Below, one piece after another: positions 7,252-14,848 of a DNA stretch of 30,286 nt. A model generated the notes under the pieces. The model was not told where the DNA came from. It searched no databases and was given only the letters and a program-made list of their open reading frames with translations. A program made the translations under genes and the position numbers. The stretch is from the NCBI GenBank assembly GCA_050955105.1, contig JBPBQZ010000093.1:1-30286 (forward strand), read 5' to 3'. Position 1 is the stretch's first letter; every line of letters starts with the position of its first letter. This DNA comes from JBPBQZ01 sp050955105 (GTDB lineage Bacteria; Pseudomonadota; Gammaproteobacteria; Burkholderiales; Burkholderiaceae).

Positions 7252-8727
7252 TCAGTCCGCCAGCGATTCGATGGCGACGCTAGCTTCGGCTGGCGCACTG
7301 AGGTCACGATGTCGGGCCCTCAGCGGCAAGCGCAGCGCCGACAGGAACGATAGCAAATGCACGAAGCACAGCAGCCAGAAGGTTGCCGTGAAAGCCCGCG
7401 GCATGTTCAGCGGCTGCTGCGTCAAACCATAGTGCAGATAAATCGCCAGCGCGGTGGTGACCACCGGCCCGCCGAGCCGCTGAACGATATTGATGGCGGT
7501 AGTAGCCACCGCAATATTGCGCTTGTCGATCGATGCGTAAGCCACGGACATCGACGGAATATTGATACAGCCGACGCCGGCGCCGCGCACGAATAATCCT
7601 ACGCACAAGGCCACCGGCGACAGCATCAGATCACCGCCCAGTGCGAATGGCAGCGTTGCCAACAATGCCAGCAATGCACCGCTCGACGCCACCCAGCGCG
7701 CACCGAAGCGGTCGGTCAGGGTGCCCAATAGTGGCACGATACAGAGCAGTCCCAGGCCCGTCGACGCCAGCAGCAAGCCGGCGCTGGCGGGCGATTTTGC
7801 GCCGACCATCAATAGATAGAGCGGCATCAGCATCTGACCGCCGAACAACAGGCAGTTCGACAGGAACTGCGTTGATGCGCAGGTGCGGAAAGTCCGGTTG
7901 GCGAATAGGCCGAGGTCGATCAGCGCGGCGCTGCCGCGGCGTCGACCGTGCCAGATGAACGCCGCAAGCAGCACGCCCGCCGCGACCAGTTCGAGCAAGC
8001 TCAAGCGCGGGTTCGAGGCATTGGAGCCGAGCCGATCCAGGCTATGCAATAGCATCACCAACGCTGGCGGCAGCAGCATGAAACCGACTAGATCGAATTT
8101 GCGAGGGCGTGTCTGATCGGTATCGCGCGGCAGAATGCGCCAAGCCACCGTGGTGGCAAACAGTCCGATCGGCAGATTGATGAAGAAGATCCATGGCCAG
8201 CCCCAATGCTGCAGAATCACGCCTGCGACGGCCGGGCCCAGGATCGGCCCGATCATCACCGGCATGACGCTGATGCCCATCACCCGCGCCATGTGACGGC
8301 CGGCTACGCGTGCCACCATCATCTGCGCCATCGGCGCCAGCAAGCCGCCGGCGGCACCCTGCAACACGCGAAAGGCGATCAGGCTACCGGCCGAAGTGGC
8401 TACGCCGCACAGCAGTGACGTGACCGTGAACACTGCGAAGCACATCAGATAAACACGCTTCGCGCCGATGCGGTCCACCAGCCAGCCGCTGAGCGGCAGC
8501 ATCAGGGCCAGCGACAGCAGATAAGCGCTGGTGACCCACTGGATCGTCGTCAGTGACGTGTGCAGTTCGCGCCCGAGCGCCGATAACGACACATTGACCA
8601 CGGTCGCGTCGAGCGTGGTCATCAAAGGCCCGAGCATCACCACCGCGGAAATCTTCCAGACCAGTGGATCGATGCGGTCTTCGTGCTTGGTCTCGGCCCG
8701 CCTCGCTGCGGCTTCGGACGGCTTCAA
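7252..8727 (-). CDS. DHA2-type (EmrB/QacA) MFS drug/proton antiporter
   Basis: A 491-aa inner-membrane efflux pump with about 14 hydrophobic segments, the count typical of DHA2. TM1 carries LDATVVNVSL, followed by QWVTSAYLLSLALMLPLSGWLVDRIGAKR and RVLQGAAGGLLAPMAQ, and then GPILGPAVAGVI (antiporter motif C). Such pumps export hydrophobic or aromatic toxicants. The start is TTG at 8727, overlapping the hydrolase stop (TTGA). No ribosome site is evident, so translation is probably coupled to the upstream hydrolase gene. The divergent TetR protein is the likely repressor of the cluster. Confidence 0.9.
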   Translation of the reverse strand: MKPSEAAARRAETKHEDRIDPLVWKISAVVMLGPLMTTLDATVVNVSLSALGRELHTSLTTIQWVTSAYLLSLALMLPLSGWLVDRIGAKRVYLMCFAVFTVTSLLCGVATSAGSLIAFRVLQGAAGGLLAPMAQMMVARVAGRHMARVMGISVMPVMIGPILGPAVAGVILQHWGWPWIFFINLPIGLFATTVAWRILPRDTDQTRPRKFDLVGFMLLPPALVMLLHSLDRLGSNASNPRLSLLELVAAGVLLAAFIWHGRRRGSAALIDLGLFANRTFRTCASTQFLSNCLLFGGQMLMPLYLLMVGAKSPASAGLLLASTGLGLLCIVPLLGTLTDRFGARWVASSGALLALLATLPFALGGDLMLSPVALCVGLFVRGAGVGCINIPSMSVAYASIDKRNIAVATTAINIVQRLGGPVVTTALAIYLHYGLTQQPLNMPRAFTATFWLLCFVHLLSFLSALRLPLRARHRDLSAPAEASVAIESLAD

Positions 8728-9299
8728 TTCGCGAATGCGGCGACGATATCGGCCGACTGACGCACGCGCCCCATGCGCGGGAAGATGTGCTGGATGGCAA
8801 ATTGATGTGCTTCGGTGCTCAGGCTCGTCATGGCATCTTCGACGAAGACCAACTGGTAGCCCATGTCCAGACCCGCGCGCGCGGTAGATTCGACGCCGAA
8901 GTTGGTGGCGATGCCGCCCAGCACGATGCTGTCGATACCGCGCCGACGCAGTTGCTGATCCAGGCCTGTCTCATAAAAAGCGCCCCATTGGCGTTTGGTG
9001 ATCAACAGATCGCCGGGCTGGATGCCGCTTTCCGGAATAATTTGAGATGCGATGGCCGGTGGCGGCGATGCATTCGGGTCGCGCGTCGGCGCGTCGGTAG
9101 GCAGGTGCACCATGTCGGATATTTCGACGCGCACGTAGGCCACCAGCGCCCCCTTTGCACGAAACGTCTCGGCGAGTCGCGCACATCGTTCGACTACCTC
9201 GGCGCCGCTATAGGGCGCAAGAGGCAGCCCGCTAACGCCATGTTGCAAGTCGATCAATACCAGCGCGCTGGCGCGTGGATCCAGTTTTAGAGCGGCCAC
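8724..9299 (-). CDS. Isochorismatase-like cysteine-hydrolase-fold protein lacking the Cys
   Basis: A 191-aa alpha/beta hydrolase of the isochorismatase/nicotinamidase superfamily. Asp17 in LVLIDLQHG and Lys102 in ITKRQWGAF are the usual Asp and Lys of the triad. The nucleophile position, normally TxxCVexT, reads ATNFGVESTA, with Gly135 instead of Cys. The same exchange occurs in E. coli YecD as I recall it, so this belongs to a YecD-like branch whose reaction is unknown. The start is GTG at 9299 with GGAG eight bases upstream. It heads a three-gene cluster with an efflux pump and a carboxymuconolactone-decarboxylase-like protein, under a promoter shared with the TetR gene. Confidence 0.85.
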   Translation of the reverse strand: MAALKLDPRASALVLIDLQHGVSGLPLAPYSGAEVVERCARLAETFRAKGALVAYVRVEISDMVHLPTDAPTRDPNASPPPAIASQIIPESGIQPGDLLITKRQWGAFYETGLDQQLRRRGIDSIVLGGIATNFGVESTARAGLDMGYQLVFVEDAMTSLSTEAHQFAIQHIFPRMGRVRQSADIVAAFAN

Positions 9300-9324
9300 G
9301 GTGCATCTCCGTATCTGAGTGGAG

Positions 9325-9352
9325 CCTCATATAATAGCCCTATAATATGAGG
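9325..9352. promoter_or_regulatory. TetR operator candidate: 28-base near-perfect palindrome
   Basis: Two 13-base arms (CCTCATATAATAG and CTATAATATGAGG) flank CC and pair with a single mismatch. The dyad fills the 47-base gap between the divergent hydrolase and TetR genes and overlaps the first TetR ATG. Binding of the TetR protein here would block both promoters, the usual autorepression layout. Confidence 0.75.
9341..9346 (+). promoter_or_regulatory. -10 box candidate for the tetR gene (TATAAT)
   Basis: A consensus TATAAT lies inside the palindrome. Initiation about seven bases downstream would fall near 9353, exactly at the second candidate ATG, which suggests a leaderless transcript. The mirror TATTAT on the - strand (9331-9336 region) could serve the divergent hydrolase gene. 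No clear -35 element is seen. Confidence 0.4.
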
Positions 9353-9973
9353 ATGAGCTCAGATACGTCAAGCACTCGACGGCGGGTACCGCAGCGCGCG
9401 CGCGGCGAGCGGCGGGTGGTCGAACTCCTCGAAGCCGCGGCGGAAATCATCGCCGAAGTGGGCTACGAGGCGGCCACCATGACCGCCATTGCCGAACGCG
9501 CGGGCGCCTCGATCGGCGCCGTATATCAATATTTCCCGAACAAGGAAGCGGTGGTGCGCGCCTTGCGTTCGCAATATGGAATGGAGATGGAGGCGCGGTG
9601 GGCGCCGTTGACGCGCGAGGCCGAGCGTCTGAGTACCGAGGAGCTGGTCGATCGCATTTTCGTCGTGTTGACCGATTTCATCGATTTCCGGCCGGCGTTC
9701 GTGGCCTTGCTCAGCGCGCCGCTGAGCTATTCGCGCGATCCGGCGGCACGCATCCGGCTCAGGGAACATTTCGCCGAGCTGTTTCGCAAGCGCAATTCCG
9801 CGCTGACGCCGGCCGAAGCATTTCGCGTGGCCAACGTCACCATGCAGATCGTCAAGGGCCTCAATCCGCTGTATGCGGAAGCCAAACCGCGCGAACGCCA
9901 GGAGGTGCTGCGCGAGTTCAAACTGGCGCTGAGTGCGTATCTGATTGCGCGACTGGCGGCGCGGGAAGGGTAG
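9347..9973 (+). CDS. TetR-family transcriptional regulator
   Basis: A 208-aa repressor. An Arg-rich N-terminus (RRRVPQRARGERR) is followed by a TetR HTH (about 22-70) with ATMTAIAERAGASIGAVYQYFPNKEAVVRAL, then a helical ligand-binding domain with a dimerisation helix near the C-terminus. It is divergent from the hydrolase-efflux cluster and presumably represses it until a toxic or aromatic ligand appears. Start choice is open: ATG 9347 lies within the palindrome, while ATG 9353 would be the first base of a leaderless message if the TATAAT at 9341 is used. Neither has a normal ribosome site. Confidence 0.88.
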   Translation: MRMSSDTSSTRRRVPQRARGERRVVELLEAAAEIIAEVGYEAATMTAIAERAGASIGAVYQYFPNKEAVVRALRSQYGMEMEARWAPLTREAERLSTEELVDRIFVVLTDFIDFRPAFVALLSAPLSYSRDPAARIRLREHFAELFRKRNSALTPAEAFRVANVTMQIVKGLNPLYAEAKPRERQEVLREFKLALSAYLIARLAAREG

Positions 9974-10007
9974 GCGGGGATGTCGCTACGGTTAACGAGC
10001 GGCGGAA

Positions 10008-10517
10008 TCAGTCAGTTGCAATCAAACGCTGCGCGGTAGCCAAAGGCAGGAAGAGCGTCAGCGGTGTATCCGAGAGAGTAATGAACCCGTGATGCCGGTA
10101 AAACGCCGCGGCGCCCTCGTCTTTAGCGTCGACGAGCATGGCGAAGGCGGCAATTTCTGCGCGGATCGATCGATTCAAGCCGTCGGCCAACAACGCTGCG
10201 CCCAAGCCGCGTTGCCTGCATTGCCGATCGACCACGAGCCTTCCCATTCGGACGGCCGGCACTGACGGATATCGGGGAAGCTTTTTTCCGATGAGAGTTG
10301 GCAGATCTGACAAGCGGATGCTTGCCGACGCCAGGGTGTAGTACCCGGCAATGCGTCGTTCGGGATCAAGTGCCACGAAACAGGCGGTGACGCGTCGGCG
10401 GATTTCTTGCGTCGCACGGGTTTTGAGATATGTATCCAGGGCATCGCAACCGCTGAGAAACTGCGATCGGTCATGCTGTGCATCCAACGGCAAAACTTTG
10501 AACAACGTACGACTCAC
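10008..10517 (-). CDS. GNAT acetyltransferase toxin (TacT-like)
   Basis: A 169-aa GNAT N-acetyltransferase. TacT/AtaT-type toxins acetylate the amino acid on charged tRNA and stop translation. FLSGCDALDTYLKTRA at 20-35 is the typical opening of this group. RQRGLGAALL (101-110) is the acetyl-CoA pyrophosphate loop, and AAAFYRHHGF contains Tyr140, equal in number to the catalytic Tyr140 of TacT. GTG at 10517 overlaps the antitoxin stop (GTGA), so the pair is translationally coupled. The toxin identity rests on this pairing and motif match; the exact tRNA target cannot be read from sequence. Confidence 0.85.
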   Translation of the reverse strand: MSRTLFKVLPLDAQHDRSQFLSGCDALDTYLKTRATQEIRRRVTACFVALDPERRIAGYYTLASASIRLSDLPTLIGKKLPRYPSVPAVRMGRLVVDRQCRQRGLGAALLADGLNRSIRAEIAAFAMLVDAKDEGAAAFYRHHGFITLSDTPLTLFLPLATAQRLIATD

Positions 10518-10795
10518 TCGGCATCTACTAATTTGCGATGGCGCGCAAAGGCACGCTTCAAGGCGGCATTCGGTGCCGGCGGCGACAGCAGCGCGTCGGC
10601 GAAGCGCTGTTGATCTGCGATGGAAAGTCGCACGATTTCGGCTTTCTCGATAGCCCGCTCTGCCGCATCTTGTACTGCTGAGACAACGAAGTCAGTGAGC
10701 GAACGCCCCTGAATTTCCGCAGCGCGTTTCAGCAAAGCGTGTAAGTCGGTACTGATGCGGGCTTCTAGCCGAGCATTGGATGGGAGTGACGCCAT
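10514..10795 (-). CDS. DUF1778 ribbon-helix-helix antitoxin (TacA-like)
   Basis: A 93-aa antitoxin. The N-terminal RLEARISTDLHALLKRAAEIQGRSLTDFVVSAV (about 9-41) is a DUF1778 ribbon-helix-helix DNA-binding domain. The C-terminal tail is the toxin-binding part, with FADALLSPPAPNAALKRAF resembling the common 'LL.PP.PN..L..A' neutralising motif. GGAGG lies upstream of ATG 10795, giving strong translation as expected for an antitoxin made in excess. The palindrome at 10822-10834 is the probable autorepression site. Confidence 0.88.
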   Translation of the reverse strand: MASLPSNARLEARISTDLHALLKRAAEIQGRSLTDFVVSAVQDAAERAIEKAEIVRLSIADQQRFADALLSPPAPNAALKRAFARHRKLVDAE

Positions 10796-10821
10796 AATAA
10801 ATTCCTCCTGCGACGATTGTA

Positions 10822-10834
10822 CGGCAATTTGCCG
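10822..10834. promoter_or_regulatory. Operator candidate of the toxin-antitoxin pair
   Basis: CGGCAA-T-TTGCCG is a perfect 13-base dyad immediately upstream (on the - strand) of TACAAT (complement of 10816-10821), a good -10 box. Placement between -35 and -10 fits autorepression by the ribbon-helix-helix antitoxin. Confidence 0.5.
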
Positions 10835-10870
10835 GATCGCGTCGACAACAGGACGCTTGGTTCGAACAAC

Positions 10871-11728
10871 CTATTCGCCGTCCCACACGCCTTGTTTGCG
10901 GCGCAGCCTGGCTTCTTCGTCCAGCCGGGTGTCTTCCAGTTCCTGCATCACCGCTTCCAGATCGACCGGCGTCGTGTCGACTTCGACGCGCCCCGTCAGT
11001 TCCACGTCGACGTGCAGTGCGCCCGATTCGTAGAGGGCCCAGATTTCTTTGCCATAGCTCGACGTCAAGAGCGCCGGCGCGAAGCGTCCAAAATAGGTGG
11101 CGAGATTGGCGACGTCGCGTTCCAGCATGGCGGCGGCTTCGTTGTTGCCGGCGGCATCGACCGCCTGCGGCAGATCGATGATGACCGGGCCATTGACGCC
11201 GACCAGGATGTTGTATTCGGACAAGTCGCCGTGAATCACGCCCGCGCACAACATGCGTACCACCTGGTTCAGCAGCAGGGCATGCATGTCGAGTGCACCG
11301 CTTTCAGTCATTTCGACGTCGTTCAAACGCGGCGCAACGTTGCCCGCCGCGTCGACCATCAACTCCATCAGCAGCACGCCATCGGTGCAGATATACGGCT
11401 GCGGCACTCTGACGCCCGCGTTGGCGAGCCGGAACAGCGCATCGACTTCGGCGTTTTGCCACACCTCTTCCTGCATCTGGCGACCGTAACGCGAGCCTTT
11501 CTCCATGGCTCGCGCCTGCCGGCTGTTCTTCACCGTGCGGCCGGCCCGATACGAGGCGGCCTGGCGAAAGCTGCGTTGCTTCGCGTCTTTATAGACCTTC
11601 GCGCAACGCGTGGATTCGCCGCTGCGCACGATATAGATGGTGGCTTCCTTGCCGCTCATCAATTGGCCGATGACCTCGTCGATCAGCCCTTGTTCCAACA
11701 GCGGCGCCAGACGCTTGGGCACTTTCAT
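10871..11728 (-). CDS. RIO1-type serine protein kinase
   Basis: A 285-aa atypical protein kinase of the RIO family. A glycine-poor ATP loop (SGKEATIYIV, 25-34) precedes Lys44 in CAKVYKD. The catalytic loop is HGDLSEYNIL with Asp168 and Asn173, and the metal-binding Asp185 lies in VIIDLPQAVD. All residues needed for phosphotransfer are present. RIO kinases act in ribosome maturation in archaea and eukaryotes; the bacterial branch is little understood, and its substrate cannot be inferred here. The final 30 residues are charged and helical. It stands alone on the - strand between the toxin-antitoxin pair and cardiolipin synthase. No strong ribosome site precedes ATG 11728. Confidence 0.9.
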   Translation of the reverse strand: MKVPKRLAPLLEQGLIDEVIGQLMSGKEATIYIVRSGESTRCAKVYKDAKQRSFRQAASYRAGRTVKNSRQARAMEKGSRYGRQMQEEVWQNAEVDALFRLANAGVRVPQPYICTDGVLLMELMVDAAGNVAPRLNDVEMTESGALDMHALLLNQVVRMLCAGVIHGDLSEYNILVGVNGPVIIDLPQAVDAAGNNEAAAMLERDVANLATYFGRFAPALLTSSYGKEIWALYESGALHVDVELTGRVEVDTTPVDLEAVMQELEDTRLDEEARLRRKQGVWDGE

Positions 11729-11983
11729 AGGAATGCCGAGCGCGAGGGGCGTGCTACATAGGCGGCGCCGCGAAGACTCGCGCGGCGCACTGCATGGTGG
11801 ACTGCACAGTGCTCAGCCCAGCGTTGGATTTGACGAGATTTGATAGAAGCCTTTTCGAGATTCGCCGAGCCCGGCATCGGTGCGGGCGGCGAAAAAGATG
11901 CCGGCTGCGCAGCAGCGGGCTGGATGATGAGTGAAAGCATGCCTGATTATACGGGGGCGCCGTCAACTCGCGGCAGGCGTTGC

Positions 11984-13273
11984 CTATAGTTGCCAATCGA
12001 GCAAGGGCACGAATTTCTCGATCAGTTTTTCGAGCTTTGGGCGATTCAACCAGTCGTCGAGCGTCACCTGCTTCGATTTCCGGATGTCCGCATCGAAAAT
12101 CGCCGTTTGCTGGCGCGCGAAATCACGGTCGTAGATATTGAGATTGGCTTCGTCGTTGAGCTTGAACGAGCGGCTGTCGAAGTTGGTCGACCCGGCCGAC
12201 ACCAGATATTCGTCGACCACCAGCAGCTTGCAGTGAAACATGGTGGGTTGATATTCGTAGATTTCCACGCCCGCCTTCAATAGATCTCCCCAGCAGGCGC
12301 GCGACGCCTCACGCACGGTATGCGTATCGATGCGCTGTCCAGGCGTAACGATCTGGACCCTTACGCCGCGGCGCGCGGCTTCCACCAAAGCGTTGATGGC
12401 CAGGCCGTCGGGCACGAAGTAGGCGCTGGCAAGATGAATCGTCTGCGTCGCGGCGGTGATGGTCATCAAATACATCAATTCCATATCGTCGCTGCCGTTG
12501 GTCGGCGAACTGCTGAACATATGCGCGTGGCCATCTCCCAAATCATCCAGTTCTGGAAAATATTTGGAGCCGTGCAGCACATTGCCGCTGGCCTTGATCC
12601 AGTTGTCCATGAACACTGCCTGCATATGTCCGACCACCGGTCCTTCGACGCGAAAGTGCGTATCGCGCCAGTGTTGCGGATCTTGCGCATTGCCGGTCCA
12701 TTCCTCGGCGATGCCCACGCCACCGGTGAAGCCGATGCGTCCGTCGATGATCAACAGCTTGCGGTGCGTGCGGTTGTTCATGCGTCCCATGCCGGACCAA
12801 TGCGGCTTGTGATACTGAATCACTTCCGCGCCGGCCTCCCGCAACATTTTGAGATAGCGGTGATCCATCTTCGACGAGCCGACCCAGTCCAGCAGCACGT
12901 GCACCTTGATGCCGGCGCGCGCTTGGTCGGAGAGCGCGCTGGCAAACTGTTCGCCGATTTCACCTGACCAGTAGATAAAGGTTTCGAAGGTGATGGTCTG
13001 CCTTGCGCTGCGAATCGCCTTCAGCATCGAGGGAAAAATCTGTTCGCCGTTGAGCAGCACTTCGTAGCGGTTGCCGCTTACCACCGGCGGCCCTAGCAGC
13101 AAGCCCATCGAACGCGTGAACTGCGCGTCATCGCTGGCATACAGGCGGTTGATGTTGTGTTCTACCTTCTTCTCACCGCTGGAGAAATTCGCGATGATCA
13201 GCGCGACGATGAGGGTCAGGACAATCGTGATGGGGATAACCAGCATCGGCAGAAATTCCTTGGTGATAATCAT
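11984..13273 (-). CDS. cls: Cardiolipin synthase (phospholipase D family)
   Basis: Membrane enzyme that condenses phosphatidylglycerol, or exchanges phosphatidyl groups, to form cardiolipin. The 429-aa product has one clear N-terminal membrane segment (about 8-30, LVIPITIVLTLIVALIIANF). Two HKD motifs follow: HRKLLIIDGRIGFTGG (His170, Lys172, Asp177) and HCKLLVVDEYLVSAGSTNFDSRSF (His347, Lys349, Asp354). The second is followed by NDEANL, as in ClsA/ClsB. I prefer ATG 13273, which puts the membrane segment at the usual position; the frame also opens at 13327 with 18 more residues, and neither start has a strong ribosome site. It appears monocistronic. Confidence 0.9.
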   Translation of the reverse strand: MIITKEFLPMLVIPITIVLTLIVALIIANFSSGEKKVEHNINRLYASDDAQFTRSMGLLLGPPVVSGNRYEVLLNGEQIFPSMLKAIRSARQTITFETFIYWSGEIGEQFASALSDQARAGIKVHVLLDWVGSSKMDHRYLKMLREAGAEVIQYHKPHWSGMGRMNNRTHRKLLIIDGRIGFTGGVGIAEEWTGNAQDPQHWRDTHFRVEGPVVGHMQAVFMDNWIKASGNVLHGSKYFPELDDLGDGHAHMFSSSPTNGSDDMELMYLMTITAATQTIHLASAYFVPDGLAINALVEAARRGVRVQIVTPGQRIDTHTVREASRACWGDLLKAGVEIYEYQPTMFHCKLLVVDEYLVSAGSTNFDSRSFKLNDEANLNIYDRDFARQQTAIFDADIRKSKQVTLDDWLNRPKLEKLIEKFVPLLDWQL

Positions 13274-13466
13274 GCGCTCGCTTGATGGATCGACACTCCA
13301 TCGCAAAATTCGAGCAGGGGCGCGCATCGCGCCTTGCTATCGCCAAATCGATGCATGGCTAGCACGATGCATCCGTTCGATGCTAACGCATCCGCCGAAA
13401 TTTCCCACGGCACGGTCGGCCTGGGGCGTTGCCGTCACTCGGGTAGACGCTCGATTAAGACGGCAG

Positions 13467-13841
13467 CTATTTCACGCCGGCCACGAATAGCCAGACGATG
13501 CAGATCATGCCGATGAACCACACCAGCGAACGCAACGGCGCCCAGTTTGCGAGATAGAGAATGCCGTGCAGGATGCGTGTCACGACAAACGCCACCGCCA
13601 ACTGATTGACCCGCCCATCCGGTGCGCCCGTGTGCCAGGCGACTACCAATGCCGCCGTGAACAAGCCGAGCGCTTCCCAGGAGTTTTGATGCGCGGCCAA
13701 GGCCCGCGCGCGCCATCCTTCCAGCTTCGCCAGCCACGGGCGCGGCGAATTGTTGTTGAAGCGCTTGTCGGCCTTCGCCAGTGCCACCCATGGAAATGGC
13801 AGCAACGCCACCACCAGCAGGCACCATTCGGCTGTTCTCAT
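13467..13841 (-). CDS. MAPEG-family membrane protein
   Basis: A 124-aa integral membrane protein with four hydrophobic stretches (about 5-22, 53-70, 77-98, 103-122). The loop NNNSPRPWLAKLEGWRARALAAHQNSWEAL and RILHGILYLANWAPLRSLVW match the bacterial MAPEG family, whose animal members are glutathione-dependent membrane enzymes. The bacterial role is not established. ATG 13841 has GGAG at a good distance. It ends about 190 bases before the cardiolipin synthase start, on the same strand. Confidence 0.85.
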   Translation of the reverse strand: MRTAEWCLLVVALLPFPWVALAKADKRFNNNSPRPWLAKLEGWRARALAAHQNSWEALGLFTAALVVAWHTGAPDGRVNQLAVAFVVTRILHGILYLANWAPLRSLVWFIGMICIVWLFVAGVK

Positions 13842-13872
13842 ATTGTCTCCGGTTGGTTAGCTCGAGCGACGC

Positions 13873-13907
13873 AAGCCGCATGCCATCACTGTGCGGCGGC
13901 TTTTTTT
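13873..13907 (+). terminator. Rho-independent terminator-like hairpin, + strand orientation
   Basis: AAGCCGC (13873-13879) can pair with GCGGCTT (13896-13902), or GCCGCA with TGCGGC in an alternative register. Seven T residues follow at 13901-13907. The T-run marks + strand transcripts, although both flanking genes are on the - strand; read the other way the hairpin is followed by only two T. Confidence 0.6.
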
Positions 13908-13935
13908 GAGTCGATCGTTTAGCGAAGCGAGCGGA

Positions 13936-14400
13936 TCAAAAACCAAAATCGCTCAGGCCCGCGTGCTCGTCGGGGCGGCGGCCGAGAGGCCAGTGGAATT
14001 GACGCTCGGCCTCTTTGATCGGTACATCGTTGATGCTCGCGTGGCGCACGCTCATCAAGCCCTGCGCATCGAATTCCCAGTTTTCGTTGCCATAGCTGCG
14101 ATACCACTGACCGGAGTCGTCATGCCATTCATAGGCAAATCGCACCGCGATGCGGTTTTCAAGACAGCCCCACACTTCCTTGATCAGTCGATAGTCGAGT
14201 TCGCGCTGCCATTTGCGGGTGAGGAAGGCTTCGATGGCCGCGCGTCCCTGCACGAATTCGGCGCGATTGCGCCACCGCGAATCAACCGTGTACGCCTGCA
14301 CCACGGTGGCCGGGTCGCGTGTGTTCCAGGCATCTTCGGCTTTGCGAGCCTTGATGCGCGCGGTGTCCAGCGTAAAGGGCGGAAACGGTGGGCGACTCAT
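13936..14400 (-). CDS. DUF1348 / NTF2-like (SnoaL fold) protein
   Basis: A 154-aa single-domain protein of the nuclear-transport-factor-2 fold, DUF1348 branch. Conserved features are KARKAEDAWNTRDPATVV, the DSRWRNRAEFVQGRAAIEAFLTRKW strand-helix unit, AYEWHDDSGQWYRSYGNENWEF, and RHASINDVPI followed by RQFHWPLGRRPD at the end. Members are small cavity proteins of unknown reaction, often seen near stress or redox genes. ATG 14400 has GGAG six bases upstream. No operon partner is evident. Confidence 0.85.
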   Translation of the reverse strand: MSRPPFPPFTLDTARIKARKAEDAWNTRDPATVVQAYTVDSRWRNRAEFVQGRAAIEAFLTRKWQRELDYRLIKEVWGCLENRIAVRFAYEWHDDSGQWYRSYGNENWEFDAQGLMSVRHASINDVPIKEAERQFHWPLGRRPDEHAGLSDFGF

Positions 14401-14587
14401 GGATAACTCCGTGACGAGGAAAAGGCACTGGCGACGAGGGTCCGCGCGCTAATCATAGATAGTTACATTTTGCCGCGGTAGCTGATATTTTCGGGATGGC
14501 GCTTCCCAGTATCTGGCAGGCAACCGGCTCGAAACGACGGATGCATCCGCGCGACGCCCGGTTTCGTATGGCATTGGGCCGCCCGAC

Positions 14588-14815
14588 CTGCTGGTGCTGG
14601 ATTTTGCGATGCCACACCTCGATGGCGCGATGGTGGCGAATCGCGCGCGCGATCAAGGCTTGACGATGCCGATCATTTTCGTCAGTGGGTATTCGGATAC
14701 CTCAGCATTGAATGCCGTCACCGGCGCCGATATTGCCTTGTTGCGCAAGCCCTTCACCATCAGCAGTCTGGCCGACGTGGTCGCCAACACGCTTGCGCTA
14801 AGGCAACGCGGCTGA
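14588..14815 (+). pseudogene. Remnant of a response-regulator receiver domain
   Basis: The frame reads LLVLDFAMPHLDGAMVANRAR, then MPIIFVSGYSD and LRKPFTISSLADVV. These are the phosphoacceptor Asp strand, the Thr/Ser-loop region (VSGYSD) and the conserved Lys of a receiver domain. The first half (beta1, acidic pair, alpha1, beta2) is missing. The frame stays open upstream to a TGA at 14483-14485, but those residues (for example LETTDASARR) do not resemble a receiver. No start codon with a ribosome site gives a full domain. I read it as the 3' half of a decayed FixJ/CheY-like gene. Confidence 0.65.
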
Positions 14816-14848
14816 TCGCTACCTTATTGGGATAGTTCGCCGCGCAGC

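Noticed and set aside
10817..11761. 314-aa + strand frame over the RIO kinase region
   Set aside because: It is antisense to a kinase with all catalytic motifs; no recognisable domain and no ribosome site.
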